64,000 nt of DNA from Saltatorellus ferox (GTDB taxonomy: Bacteria; Planctomycetota; UBA1135; GCA-002686595), in the NCBI GenBank assembly GCA_007751475.1, contig CP036434.1, positions 5,585,524 through 5,649,523 of the forward strand, written 5' to 3'. Under the pieces are notes generated by a model. It had not been told where the DNA came from and ran no database searches. It was given only the letters and a program-made list of their open reading frames with translations. The position numbers and the translations under genes are program-made. Position 1 is the first letter of the stretch, and the number at the start of each line of letters is the position of its first letter. Positions 9,114 through 18,370 of this stretch are shown piece after piece.

Positions 9114-9188
9114 GGAAGATTCGACCCAGGATTGGGTATTCGGTTGATGACGCTGGAGTGATTCGACACTACATAGCGCGCAACGCAC

Positions 9189-9935
9189 ATGAAACACCGC
9201 CTCGAGATCGATATTCAGAACCAGCCCGATCTCACGACCTGCGGGCCGACCTGCCTGCACGCCGTGTATCGGTACCACGGTGACGAGCAGTCTCTGGAGG
9301 AAGTGATCAGCCGTGCGCCGCGCTTTGCAGAAGGGGGCACGCTGGCCGTTCTGCTGGCCCTCGACGCGCTCCACCGCGGCTACACCGCCACGATCCACAC
9401 GTTCAACCTCGCCGTCTTCGACCCGACCTGGTTCCTGGACGGCACGACGGACCTCGTGACGAAGCTCGAGGAGCAGGCCCGCCGCAAGGCCGACAACCAG
9501 AAGCTGGCGATGGCCACCCGGGCCTACGTCGATTTCCTGAAGGCGGGCGGCAAGATCACCTGGGGTGACCTCACCGCCAAGCTGCTGCGCAAGCACCTCA
9601 GGGCCGGGCACCCCCTGCTGACGGGCCTGAGCTCCACGTACCTCTACCAGGAAGCCCGCGAGCGCCTCGACGACGGTGAACCCGACGACGTCCTGGGGGT
9701 CCCCGCGGGCCACTTCGTCGTCCTCTCCGGCTACAACCAGAAGACGAAGACCGTCACCATCGCCGACCCCCTCGGCGACAACCCGATCGGTGACGACCAC
9801 CACTACTCCGTTCCGATGACACGAGTCATCTGCGCGATTCTCCTGGGAGTTCTCACGTACGACGCCAACTTCCTCATCATCTACCCGCAGTCCGAAGACT
9901 CGTCCGGATCCCCGTCACCCGCGCCCCCGACATGA
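9189..9935 (+). CDS. C39-like (papain-fold) cysteine peptidase
   Basis: The 248-aa protein has a papain-like fold of the peptidase C39 type, usually used to cut leader peptides or amide bonds. The probable triad is Cys18 (in TTCGPTCLHAVYRYHG), His175 (PAGHFVVLSGY) and Asp193 (TIADPLGD), with Gln12 upstream of the Cys as a possible oxyanion residue. There is no signal peptide or transporter domain, so it is probably cytoplasmic and not part of a C39-ABC exporter. Its stop overlaps the start of the RimK-type ligase by ATGA. In this setting it may cleave or transfer an amide made by the two downstream ligases; this is inference. Confidence 0.8.
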   Translation: MKHRLEIDIQNQPDLTTCGPTCLHAVYRYHGDEQSLEEVISRAPRFAEGGTLAVLLALDALHRGYTATIHTFNLAVFDPTWFLDGTTDLVTKLEEQARRKADNQKLAMATRAYVDFLKAGGKITWGDLTAKLLRKHLRAGHPLLTGLSSTYLYQEARERLDDGEPDDVLGVPAGHFVVLSGYNQKTKTVTIADPLGDNPIGDDHHYSVPMTRVICAILLGVLTYDANFLIIYPQSEDSSGSPSPAPPT

Positions 9936-11416
9936 CCCATTACCTCGCCGTCGTCGACGACCCGAAGGACTGGCCGCTCGACTCCCCTGGAGTCGACGTC
10001 CTCGCCGCTGACGACTACCTAGCGAACGATCCGATCGCGCGCCGCCCGCGCACGCGCGTGATCAATCTCTGCCGCTCGCTCCGCTACCAGACCAAGGGCT
10101 ACTACGTGTCGCTCCTGGCCGAGGCCAGGAAGCAGCGTCCGCTCCCGACGGTCAACACCGTCCAGGAACTGAAGTCGGCCGCGATCCTACGCGGGGTCTC
10201 CTCGGACCTCGACGACCTGATCCAGAGCCAGCTCAAGCCGCTCGTCGGCGATTCGTTCGAGCTCAGCGTCTACTTCGGCCGCAACGTGGCGAAGCGCTAC
10301 GACCCGCTGGCCGCCGCGATCTTCCGCGCCTTCCAGATCCCGCTCATGCGAGCGCACTTCAAGTGGAAGGCGAAGGCGAAGAGCTGGACGCTCGCTGGCA
10401 TCGACGCTCTCGAAGCAAAGGAAGTCCCGCCGGAGCACGGCGAACTCGTGGCCGAGGCGCTCGCTGACTTCGTCGCGGGCCGCTCTCCGCGCCCCAGGCG
10501 CAAGCCGGTGGCGCGCTACGACCTCGCGATCCTGCGCGACGAGGACGATCCCGATCCGGCCTCCGATCCCAAGGCGATCCAGAACTTCGTCAAGGCCGGG
10601 GAAGCCGTCGGCTTCGCGGTCGAGGTCGTCGACCGCAACGTGTACTCGCGAACGGCGGAGTTCGACGCCATCTTCATTCGCGATACGACGGCGATCAACC
10701 ACCACACCTACCGCATCGTGCTCAAGGCGAAGGCAGAAGGGCTCGTCGTGATGGACGACCCGGACGCCATCATCAAGTGCATGAACAAGGTGTTCCTCGC
10801 CGAGCTCATGACGAAGAACAAGATCGCGAGCCCGAACTCGATGATCGTGACCAAGCGCAACGCGGACCAGGTGCTGAAGCAGCTCGGCCTCCCCTGCGTC
10901 CTCAAGCAGCCCGACAGCGCGTTCTCCGCCGGCGTCTCGAAGGCGTCGACGCCCGAGGAGCTTCGCGAGGGCCTCGACCGGCTCCTCAAGAAGTCGTCGC
11001 TCGTGATCGCCCAGGAGTTCCGCCCCACCGACTTCGACTGGCGTATCGGCGTACTGGACGGCCAGCCGCTCTACGCCTGCAAGTACTACATGGCGGGCAA
11101 GCACTGGCAGATCGCCCACCACCACGGCACGGGCGGCTCACCCGACTACGGACGCGTCGAGGCGCTGCCCGTCGAGCAGGCGCCCGGCGCGGTCCTCGAC
11201 ATCGCCGTTCGCGCGGCCATGCTCTACGGCGACGGCCTCTTCGGCGTCGACGTCAAGGAGATCGACGGCAAGCCCGTCGTGATCGAAGTGAACGACAACC
11301 CGACGATCGACGCGGGCGACGAGGACGGCGTCCTCGGCGAAGAACTCTACCTCCGGATCATGCGCCACCTCATGGCGCGGGTCGAACAGAAGAAGCGTGC
11401 AGGGAAGGTCCGATGA
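9932..11416 (+). CDS. RimK-type ATP-grasp ligase with N-terminal RLAN domain
   Basis: ATP-grasp ligases of the RimK group activate a carboxylate as acyl-phosphate and join it to an amine, often adding amino acids to peptides or proteins. The 494-aa protein has an N-terminal RLAN domain (about 1-165, with VINLCRSLRYQTKGYYVSLL) and a C-terminal ATP-grasp domain (about 230-490) with FIRDTTAINHHTYR, VLKQPDSAFSAGV, the DFDWRIGVLDG strand and the Mg2+-binding end VIEVNDNPTIDAGDED. It is coupled by ATGA overlaps to the peptidase before it and the GCS2 ligase after it. The target is unknown. It is not ribosomal RimK, which lacks the RLAN domain. Confidence 0.9.
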   Translation: MTHYLAVVDDPKDWPLDSPGVDVLAADDYLANDPIARRPRTRVINLCRSLRYQTKGYYVSLLAEARKQRPLPTVNTVQELKSAAILRGVSSDLDDLIQSQLKPLVGDSFELSVYFGRNVAKRYDPLAAAIFRAFQIPLMRAHFKWKAKAKSWTLAGIDALEAKEVPPEHGELVAEALADFVAGRSPRPRRKPVARYDLAILRDEDDPDPASDPKAIQNFVKAGEAVGFAVEVVDRNVYSRTAEFDAIFIRDTTAINHHTYRIVLKAKAEGLVVMDDPDAIIKCMNKVFLAELMTKNKIASPNSMIVTKRNADQVLKQLGLPCVLKQPDSAFSAGVSKASTPEELREGLDRLLKKSSLVIAQEFRPTDFDWRIGVLDGQPLYACKYYMAGKHWQIAHHHGTGGSPDYGRVEALPVEQAPGAVLDIAVRAAMLYGDGLFGVDVKEIDGKPVVIEVNDNPTIDAGDEDGVLGEELYLRIMRHLMARVEQKKRAGKVR

Positions 11417-12741
11417 CTCCAGAACCCACATCATCCAAGGGCGAAGCCCCCAAGGTCCTCGCCCCGGAGGGCCCCCTCGCACTCGGCTCGGCCTACGGCA
11501 TCGAACTCGAGTACATGATCGTCGACCGGAAGACGCTCGCCGTCCGTCCGATCGCCGACCAGCTCCTCTCCGTCGTCAGCGGCGGTGAGCCGGTCGACTT
11601 CGAGGAGGGCATCGTCGCCTGGTCGAACGAGCTCGTCCTGCACGTGATCGAGCTGAAGACCAACGGTCCGACGCCGAGCCTCGCGGGCTGGGCCAGCGCC
11701 TTCCAGGCCGCGGTCACGCGCATCAACGCCGAGCTGGAGCCCATGGGCGCCATGCTGCTGCCTGGCGCGATGCATCCCTTCATGGACCCGGCCCATGAGA
11801 CCGTGCTCTGGCCCCACGACTACGGCGAGGTGTACCGCACCTACCACCGGATCTTCCACTGCTTCCGGCACGGCTGGGCGAACCTGCAGAGCACGCACAT
11901 CAACCTGCCGTTCGCGAACGATGCGGAGTTCGAGCGCCTGCACGCGGCCATCCGCGCGCTCCTGCCGCTGATGCCCGCGATCGCGGCGAGTTCCCCGGTC
12001 GTCGAAGGCGTGGTGACCGGCGTGCTCGACCGCAGGCTCGACGTTTACTGCACCCACCAGTCGAGGATCCCGGAGGCGATGGGCCTCGTGATCCCCGACA
12101 CCTACCTCGACCAGGCCGAGTACGACGAGAAGATCTTCGTGCCGCTGCGCAAGGCGGCGGCGGCGCTCGATCCGGACGGTCTCCTGGTTCCGGAGTTCCT
12201 GAACGCGCGCGGCTCGATCGCGCGCTTCCAGCGCGGTGCCATCGAGATCCGCGTGCTCGATATCCAGGAATCGCCGCGCATGGACCTCGGCGTGGCGCTG
12301 CTCGTCACGAGCGTCGTCCAGGCCCTGGCGGAGGAGCGCTGGGCCCCCATCGAGATCCTGCACGCGCTCGAAACCGAGGATCTGCGCAAGACGTTCGACG
12401 CGTGCATCGCGAGCGGCGGGGAGGCGATGATCGAGGACTCGGTGCTGCTGACGGCGCTGGGCCGCGGTGGTCCGATGACGGCGGCAGACGTCTGGCGCGA
12501 GCTGCTGGAAGAGGTGCGCGGGAAGAGCGCTGCCTGGAAGGAACTCGGCCCGTCGATCGAGGTCATCCTCGACCACGGGCCGCTGGCGCGAAGGCTGCTC
12601 GCTGCGCTCGGCGAGGCGCCCGACCATGAAAGGATCGAACTCGTCTGGCGGCGGCTCAGCGGTTGCCTCGCCGACGGAGAGGCCTTCCTTCCGGCCCCTG
12701 CGATCCCGGCTGGCGGTCCATCCGGCCGCGGCGACGGCTGA
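11413..12741 (+). CDS. GCS2-family carboxylate-amine ligase (glutamate-cysteine ligase type 2-like)
   Basis: These enzymes share the glutamine-synthetase-like fold of gamma-glutamylcysteine ligase and form an amide between a carboxylate and an amine using ATP. The 442-aa protein starts at the ATG at 11413, which overlaps the previous stop (ATGA) and directly precedes the conserved region; the longer open frame upstream is an antisense-like extension and is not used. Family marks are YGIELEYMIVD near residue 30, HCFRHGWANLQSTHINLPFA and RFQRGAIEIRVLDIQE. Together with the RimK-type ligase it could build a di- or oligopeptide-like amide. Its last 86 bases overlap a convergent gene. Confidence 0.88.
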   Translation: MTPEPTSSKGEAPKVLAPEGPLALGSAYGIELEYMIVDRKTLAVRPIADQLLSVVSGGEPVDFEEGIVAWSNELVLHVIELKTNGPTPSLAGWASAFQAAVTRINAELEPMGAMLLPGAMHPFMDPAHETVLWPHDYGEVYRTYHRIFHCFRHGWANLQSTHINLPFANDAEFERLHAAIRALLPLMPAIAASSPVVEGVVTGVLDRRLDVYCTHQSRIPEAMGLVIPDTYLDQAEYDEKIFVPLRKAAAALDPDGLLVPEFLNARGSIARFQRGAIEIRVLDIQESPRMDLGVALLVTSVVQALAEERWAPIEILHALETEDLRKTFDACIASGGEAMIEDSVLLTALGRGGPMTAADVWRELLEEVRGKSAAWKELGPSIEVILDHGPLARRLLAALGEAPDHERIELVWRRLSGCLADGEAFLPAPAIPAGGPSGRGDG

Positions 12742-13141
12742 GGCCCTTTTCACGCTCACCGGGAGCGGCGTCCCCGCGTCGCTGCTCGGTGCGTGCGCCG
12801 CGCCTGCGAGCGATCTTCCGCACGGTCATCTGACGGCGGAGCTGGCCCAGCTCTGCCGCGTCGAGCTTTCTATCGCCGTCCAGGTCGAAGCGCTGAATGA
12901 GGGCCTCGATCAGGCGCGGTCCGCGCTCCTCGTTTGAGGCCGAGGGACGACGACCGTGAGGCGCTGACTCCTCCGAGGCGGGTCGTTTAAGGCGGACCTC
13001 TTGACCCTGCCGGCCTTCCACCTGGGGCCCGCGCTGGAGCTCTCGCTGGGGCCCTCGCTGGGGCCCTCGCTGGGGCACGGCCGAAGCCAGCGAAAGCGAA
13101 GCGGACGAGATCAGGACAAGGGCAAGTGTGCGTCGAAACAT
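12656..13141 (-). CDS. Secreted EF-hand protein, basic low-complexity
   Basis: I do not recognise a named family. The 161-aa product has a signal peptide (MFRRTLALVLI then SLASA, about 1-21), a stretch of repeated QRGPQRGPQREL (22-40) encoded by a tandem 9-12-base repeat at about 13030-13080, one canonical EF-hand calcium loop (DLDGDRKLDAAE, residues 86-97) and a very Arg-rich tail. The start is the first ATG giving a signal peptide. It is convergent with the GCS2 ligase gene and overlaps it by 86 bases. The EF-hand suggests calcium binding outside the cytoplasm; the function is unknown. Confidence 0.65.
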   Translation of the reverse strand: MFRRTLALVLISSASLSLASAVPQRGPQRGPQRELQRGPQVEGRQGQEVRLKRPASEESAPHGRRPSASNEERGPRLIEALIQRFDLDGDRKLDAAELGQLRRQMTVRKIARRRGARTEQRRGDAAPGEREKGLSRRRGRMDRQPGSQGPEGRPLRRRGNR

Positions 13142-13211
13142 GGCGGTTCTCCGTGGTGATTCAGGATGTTCGCGGCGGAGGACTTCTGCCGCCGACAGAC
13201 TCTGAAACGCA

Positions 13212-13248
13212 CGAGCCCCCCCAACGTTTCGCACGCAGGGGGGGCTCG
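13212..13248 (-). terminator. Hairpin after nqrM
   Basis: CGAGCCCCCCC (13212-13222) and GGGGGGGCTCG (13238-13248) form a perfect 11-bp stem with a 15-base loop, 45 bases after the nqrM stop on the minus strand. A short TTT follows in that direction. It is probably a terminator or stabiliser for the lipoprotein-nqrM transcript. Confidence 0.55.
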
Positions 13249-13292
13249 GTCGCGGATGGAACAGACTGGGTTGCCAGCGGTCGATCAGCGGC

Positions 13293-13538
13293 TCACGTCG
13301 TCGCTTTTTGGCGCAGTCGATCCCTCTCGGCCTTGCGCTTCGCGAGCGCCAGGAGCTCTTTCCGCGCATCGCAAACGGGCGCGTTCTGCATCTCGCAGAG
13401 ACAGTCGGCCAGGGACTCGCCGTCCGGTCCGACGCCGCCGCACGATCCGGACAGAGCCTTCCCACGGAGGAGCCCGACGGCCATCGCGGCGACGCCGATG
13501 CCCATGAAGAGGAAGACGAGGAGGAACGTATCCATCAA
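13293..13538 (-). CDS. nqrM: Na+-NQR maturation protein NqrM (DUF539-like)
   Basis: NqrM is a small membrane protein needed to load iron into the NqrD/NqrE cysteine site. The 81-aa product has one N-terminal membrane helix (about 3-24, TFLLVFLFMGIGVAAMAVG), then a short Cys-rich domain with Cys33 (GSCGG), Cys46, Cys48 and Cys56 (VCDARK), followed by a charged tail. The SCGG spacing after the helix and the CDxRK element are typical of NqrM. It is separated from the nqr operon by the amidoligase island and is on the other strand, but 14 bases downstream of a Cys-rich lipoprotein gene. Start: MMDTF at 13538; the second ATG (13535) is equally possible. Confidence 0.82.
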   Translation of the reverse strand: MMDTFLLVFLFMGIGVAAMAVGLLRGKALSGSCGGVGPDGESLADCLCEMQNAPVCDARKELLALAKRKAERDRLRQKATT

Positions 13539-13552
13539 ATGGGCCCCCTGGC

Positions 13553-13939
13553 CTACTTGCCCGCGATCTCGAGAGTCGCGACCTGGATCTTGCCGTCGGC
13601 GGTGCGCTCACCGGCCACCGTACCCTGGGTCTTCTGGTTCGCGGGGACACCGCACCACTCCATGTTGTTCAGCCCGTGGTCCTTCGGGTTGGCGATCTCC
13701 AGCCACTCGTCGCCCACGGCCACGTAGTTGCCGCAGTGCCCGACCGAGTCGATCTTGCAGCCGCAGCGCAGCTCGCGGGTCGCGGACTCGATGGCCACCG
13801 TCTGGGCCTTCGGGGCGCCCGCCGCAGGGGACGCCGTCTCAGCTCCGGCGGCTGGGCCGGCTTCGGTGCTTCCTTCGGAGGCGCCACAGCTGAGAACGGG
13901 GAGGATGAGAGCGAGAGGCAGAAAGAACGTCTTGAGCAT
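13553..13939 (-). CDS. Small Cys-rich lipoprotein, function unknown
   Basis: The 128-aa product has a lipoprotein signal (MLKTFFLPLALILPVLSC, Cys18 as lipid site), an Ala/Gly/Pro-rich linker (about 19-48), then a compact domain with CGCKIDSVGHCGNYVAVGD, HGLNNMEWC and an end in DGKIQVATLEI. The paired cysteines could bind metal or form disulfides. The layout recalls small bacterial DUF6370-like domains, but I cannot assign it firmly. It is directly upstream of nqrM (14 bases, same strand), so it may help metal supply or assembly of Na+-NQR on the periplasmic side; that is inference from position only. Confidence 0.68.
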   Translation of the reverse strand: MLKTFFLPLALILPVLSCGASEGSTEAGPAAGAETASPAAGAPKAQTVAIESATRELRCGCKIDSVGHCGNYVAVGDEWLEIANPKDHGLNNMEWCGVPANQKTQGTVAGERTADGKIQVATLEIAGK

Positions 13940-14104
13940 GGGGTGGGTCCTGGGGGCGGTCGCCGGGGTGTGAGATCTGTCCATTGTCCGGGGAAGACAG
14001 AGGATGCCCCACAGGATAGCGGCTAGGCGCCGAGCCTGCCTTCTCAGGAGGGCATGATCCCTGACTGGCGGCGCTCGCCCCCGCTCCGTACCCTCCATGG
14101 GCTT

Positions 14105-15405
14105 ATGGGTACATGGTTCAAGATCGATTTGTGGAAGCGCGTCATCGCGGCGCTGTTCCTGGGCGTGGGCGCGGGCCTGGCACTCCGCTACGGAATGGGC
14201 CCCGAAACGAGCGGCGCGTTCGCCATCAAGTGGATTGGCTGGCTCGGGGACCTGTTCCTGCGGATGATCAAGATGCTGATCGTCCCCCTCGTGTTCTTCA
14301 CCCTCGTTTCGGGCGTGGTCGCCATGGGAGATCCCAAGCGACTGGGGTCCCTCGGCGGCAAGGCGCTGGGCATGTACTTCGGCACCACGGCCATCGCGGT
14401 CTGCCTGGGTCTGCTGATGGGGACGATCCTGAAGCCGGGAGCGAGTCTTTCGCCGGAGATGTTCGATCTGGTGGATGCGAGCGCGATTCAGTCCAAGGCC
14501 CAGGCCGCCGAGGCGGCGGGCGGCATCGTCGACCGCCTGCTGAACATCGTCCCCACCAATCCCTTCGAGGCGCTGGCGAACGGCGACATCCTCCAGGTGA
14601 TCTTCTTCTCGATCCTCTTCGGCGTAGGCATCCTGCTCGCGGGCGATGCTGGCAAGCAGGTCGGCAGCTTCTTCGACAGCGCGGCCGAGGCGATCATGAA
14701 GGTCACGGTGATCGTGATGGAGATGGCGCCCTTCGGCGTTTTCGCGCTGATGACCGTCGTGATGGCCGACAAGGGCCTCGGCATCCTGCAGAGCCTCGGA
14801 CTCCTCACCATCGCGCTGTACCTCGCCTGCGTGCTCCACATCATCATCACGTACGGCGGGATCATCAAGGTGCTCCTGCGGCTGCCGCTCAAGCCCTTCA
14901 TCCGCGGCATCAGCGACGCCCAGGCCGTCGCCTACTCCACGTCATCGTCAGGGGCCACGCTGCCGGTCACGATCACCTGCGTCCACGAGAACCTGGGGAT
15001 CGACAAGTCCGTGGCCTCGTCGGTGCTGCCGCTCGGCGCGACGATCAACATGGACGGCACGGCCATCTACATCGGTCTCGTGGCGCTCTTCGGCGCGCAG
15101 GCCCTCAAGCTCGACGTCACCTTCAGCCAGTACGTGCTCGTCGCGGTCATGGCGACGCTCGTTTCGATCGGTGCTGCGGGCATCCCGTCGGCGGGCCTGC
15201 TGCTCTCCGCCGCCGCGCTGACCCAGGTCGGCGTCCCCGAGGAGAAGGCGATCTTGATTATCGGCTTCATCTATCCTTTCGATCGCCTCCTCGACATGAT
15301 GCGCACGCTCACGAACGTGACGGGCGACGCGGCGGTCGCCACCGCGGTCGGCAAGTGGGAAGGCGCCATGGACGAGGCGGTCTACCTGGCAGACGATAGG
15401 TACTG

Positions 15406-15406
<1 letters not shown>
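14105..15406 (+). CDS. Dicarboxylate/amino acid:cation symporter (DAACS family)
   Basis: This is a GltP/DctA-type secondary transporter that takes up glutamate, aspartate or C4-dicarboxylates with Na+ or H+. From the ATG at 14105 the protein is 433 aa (an upstream ATG at 14054 would add 17 residues without family match). Eight hydrophobic segments with two re-entrant loops are visible. The first loop has the serine-rich YSTSSSGATLPVT and the seventh helix has INMDGTAIYIG. A Na+-coupled carrier would fit a cell with a Na+-pumping NQR, but the ion is not decided by the sequence. The stop overlaps the next start (TGATG). Confidence 0.9.
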
Positions 15407-16272
<866 letters not shown>

Positions 16273-16369
16273 CCCTTGCATACGACATGGCGAACTCCCC
16301 ACCTTGGCGAACCCGAACGATCCCCGCCCCACGACTGGAAGCCCACAGCGCTTCGCACGGAACCAAAGC

Positions 16370-18022
16370 ATGAGCCAAGAATCCAACCAAGCGACCCCCA
16401 TCCAGAAGGGCCGGGCCTGGACCGCCCTTGCGGCCCATTGGAAACAGATCGAGCCGCTCCACCTGCGCGAACTCTTCGCCAACGACCCGAAGCGCAGCGA
16501 GCGCCTCAGCCTCGAGGCGGCCGGGATCTTCCTCGACTACTCCAAGAACAGGATCACGGACGAGACGCTGCGACTCCTCGTGCAGCTCGCCGAGGAAGCC
16601 GGGCTGCGGGCGCGCATCGACGCGATGTTCGCGGGTGAGAAGGTCAATCCCACCGAAGATCGCCCGGCGCTCCACGTCGCGCTCCGCGCGCCGCGCGGCG
16701 CCGTTCTCACCGTCGACGGTGAGAACGTCGTGCCCGGGGTGCATGGGGTGCTGGACCGGATGGGCGAGTTCTCGAACGAGGTTCGAAGCGGAGCGTGGAA
16801 GGGGCACACGGGCAAGCGCATCAAGAACGTGGTCAACATCGGCATCGGCGGGTCCGACCTGGGCCCGGTGATGGCGTTCGAAGCGCTGCGCCACTACGCG
16901 GATCGCAGCCTGACCTTCCGCTTCGTCTCGAACGTCGACGGCACCGACTTCGCCGAGGCGACGATCGATCTCGATCCCGAGGAGACGCTCTTCATCATCG
17001 CCTCGAAGACCTTCACGACTCAGGAGACCATGACGAACGCGCACACCGCGCGTGAGTGGTGCCTCGCCGGCATGGGCGGTGACGCCAAGGCCATCGCGCG
17101 TCACTTCGTGGCCGTGTCGACGAGCGCCAAAGAGGTCGCCGCCTTCGGCATCGACACCGCCCACATGTTCGGCTTCTGGGACTGGGTCGGCGGCCGCTAC
17201 TCCATGGACTCGGCCATCGGCCTTTCCACGATGATCGCCATCGGCCCGGAGGCGTTCGCCGAGATGCTGGAGGGATTCCACGGGATGGACGAGCACTTCC
17301 GCACGGCCCCTTTCGAGCGCAACCTCCCCGTTCTGAAGGCCCTGCTCACCGTCTGGTACACGAACTTCTTCGGCGCAGCGACGGTGGCGATCCTGCCCTA
17401 CGAGCAGTACCTCAAGCGCCTGCCCGCCTACCTTCAGCAGCTGACCATGGAGAGCAACGGCAAGCACACCACGCTGGCCGGCGAACGAGTCGGCGTCGAC
17501 ACGGGCCCGATCTACTGGGGCGAGCCGGGAACCAACGGCCAGCATTCGTTCTACCAGCTGATCCACCAGGGCACGCGCCTGGTCCCCGCGGACTTCATCG
17601 CCTTCGCAAGGCCCTTGAACGCGCTCGGGGACCACCACGATCTCCTGATCGCCAACGTCTTCGCCCAGACCGAGGCCTTGGCGTTCGGCAAGACCCGGGC
17701 CGAGGTCGAAGCAGAGGGCGTTCCCCCAGACCTCGCGCCGCACCGGGAGTTCGACGGCAACCGCCCAACGAACGTGATGCTGTTCGAGCAACTGACGCCC
17801 ACCGCCCTCGGCCAAATCATCGCGCTCTACGAGCACGACGTATTCACCCAGAGCGTGATCTGGAACATCGACCCCTTCGATCAGTGGGGCGTCGAGCTGG
17901 GCAAAGTCCTCGCCAAGAAGATCGTGCCCGAGCTGGTGAGCCAAGAGGAGCCTTCCCTGGAGCACGACGAATCCACCAACGCTCTGATCCGGCGCTACCG
18001 GTCTCTCCGCGGCCGGAAATGA
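16370..18022 (+). CDS. pgi: Glucose-6-phosphate isomerase
   Basis: Pgi interconverts glucose-6-phosphate and fructose-6-phosphate in glycolysis and gluconeogenesis. The ATG at 16370 gives 550 aa, matching the long E. coli-type enzyme (549 aa); an upstream ATG adds 22 unrelated residues. Family marks: NIGIGGSDLGPVM, the phosphate-binding SKTFTTQETMTN, FWDWVGGRYSMDSAIGL, GEPGTNGQHSFYQL with the catalytic Glu and His, and QWGVELGKVLAKKI with the C-terminal Lys. The gene starts 97 bases after the LOG gene and may share its transcript. A row of hairpins follows the stop. Confidence 0.96.
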   Translation: MSQESNQATPIQKGRAWTALAAHWKQIEPLHLRELFANDPKRSERLSLEAAGIFLDYSKNRITDETLRLLVQLAEEAGLRARIDAMFAGEKVNPTEDRPALHVALRAPRGAVLTVDGENVVPGVHGVLDRMGEFSNEVRSGAWKGHTGKRIKNVVNIGIGGSDLGPVMAFEALRHYADRSLTFRFVSNVDGTDFAEATIDLDPEETLFIIASKTFTTQETMTNAHTAREWCLAGMGGDAKAIARHFVAVSTSAKEVAAFGIDTAHMFGFWDWVGGRYSMDSAIGLSTMIAIGPEAFAEMLEGFHGMDEHFRTAPFERNLPVLKALLTVWYTNFFGAATVAILPYEQYLKRLPAYLQQLTMESNGKHTTLAGERVGVDTGPIYWGEPGTNGQHSFYQLIHQGTRLVPADFIAFARPLNALGDHHDLLIANVFAQTEALAFGKTRAEVEAEGVPPDLAPHREFDGNRPTNVMLFEQLTPTALGQIIALYEHDVFTQSVIWNIDPFDQWGVELGKVLAKKIVPELVSQEEPSLEHDESTNALIRRYRSLRGRK

Positions 18023-18073
18023 CCCCCTCCCCGTGACGGACCACGCCAACGCCCCCAGAACAAGGTCCCCACG

Positions 18074-18127
18074 CCCCTGACCCAAGCAGCTCCTTCAGGG
18101 GGGGCCCCGGGGGGGATCCTCCCCCCC
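18074..18127. terminator. Two tandem hairpins after pgi
   Basis: CCCCTGA (18074-18080) pairs with TCAGGGG (18095-18101), and a run of seven G (18109-18115) pairs with the C-run at 18121-18127 around the loop ATCCT. No T-run follows either stem. They are the first two of four consecutive hairpins between pgi and the initiator tRNA gene. Confidence 0.45.
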
Positions 18128-18138
18128 CGAAAATCGCT

Positions 18139-18158
18139 CCATCCGCGTCAGCGGATGG
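18139..18158. repeat. Intergenic palindrome CATCCGC-N4-GCGGATG, copy 2
   Basis: CCATCCGC and GCGGATGG form a perfect 8-bp stem around GTCA. The loop is the reverse complement of the loop in copy 1 (7126-7145), so the two copies are the same element in opposite orientation. Confidence 0.55.
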
Positions 18159-18169
18159 GCCAGAGACAC

Positions 18170-18228
18170 CTAAATCCAAAAGAAGAGAGGCTCGTTCCGT
18201 CAGGAACGAGCCTCTCTTCTTTTGGATT

Positions 18229-18231
<3 letters not shown>
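18170..18231. repeat. Perfect 29-bp inverted repeat touching the tRNA-fMet 3' end
   Basis: Bases 18170-18198 are the exact reverse complement of 18203-18231, with a 4-base centre GTCA. The stem includes AAAAGAAGAGAGGCTCGTTCC and its complement. The right arm ends within the last bases of the minus-strand initiator tRNA gene (discriminator at 18229). On the minus strand it would form directly after the mature tRNA end, so it may act as a terminator or processing signal, though no T-run follows. Confidence 0.7.
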
Positions 18232-18302
<71 letters not shown>

Positions 18303-18370
18303 TCGCTGGCGAGGAGTATAGGGAAGCAGGGAGGGGATGCAAGGGGTGGGTCCGAGAAGTTGATGGGAAA

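Noticed and set aside
10777..11412. Plus-strand open frame that would extend the GCS2 ligase by about 200 residues
   Set aside because: It lies inside the RimK-type gene in another frame, is Arg/Pro-rich as expected of a shadow in GC-rich DNA, and the ATG at 11413 fits the coupled start.
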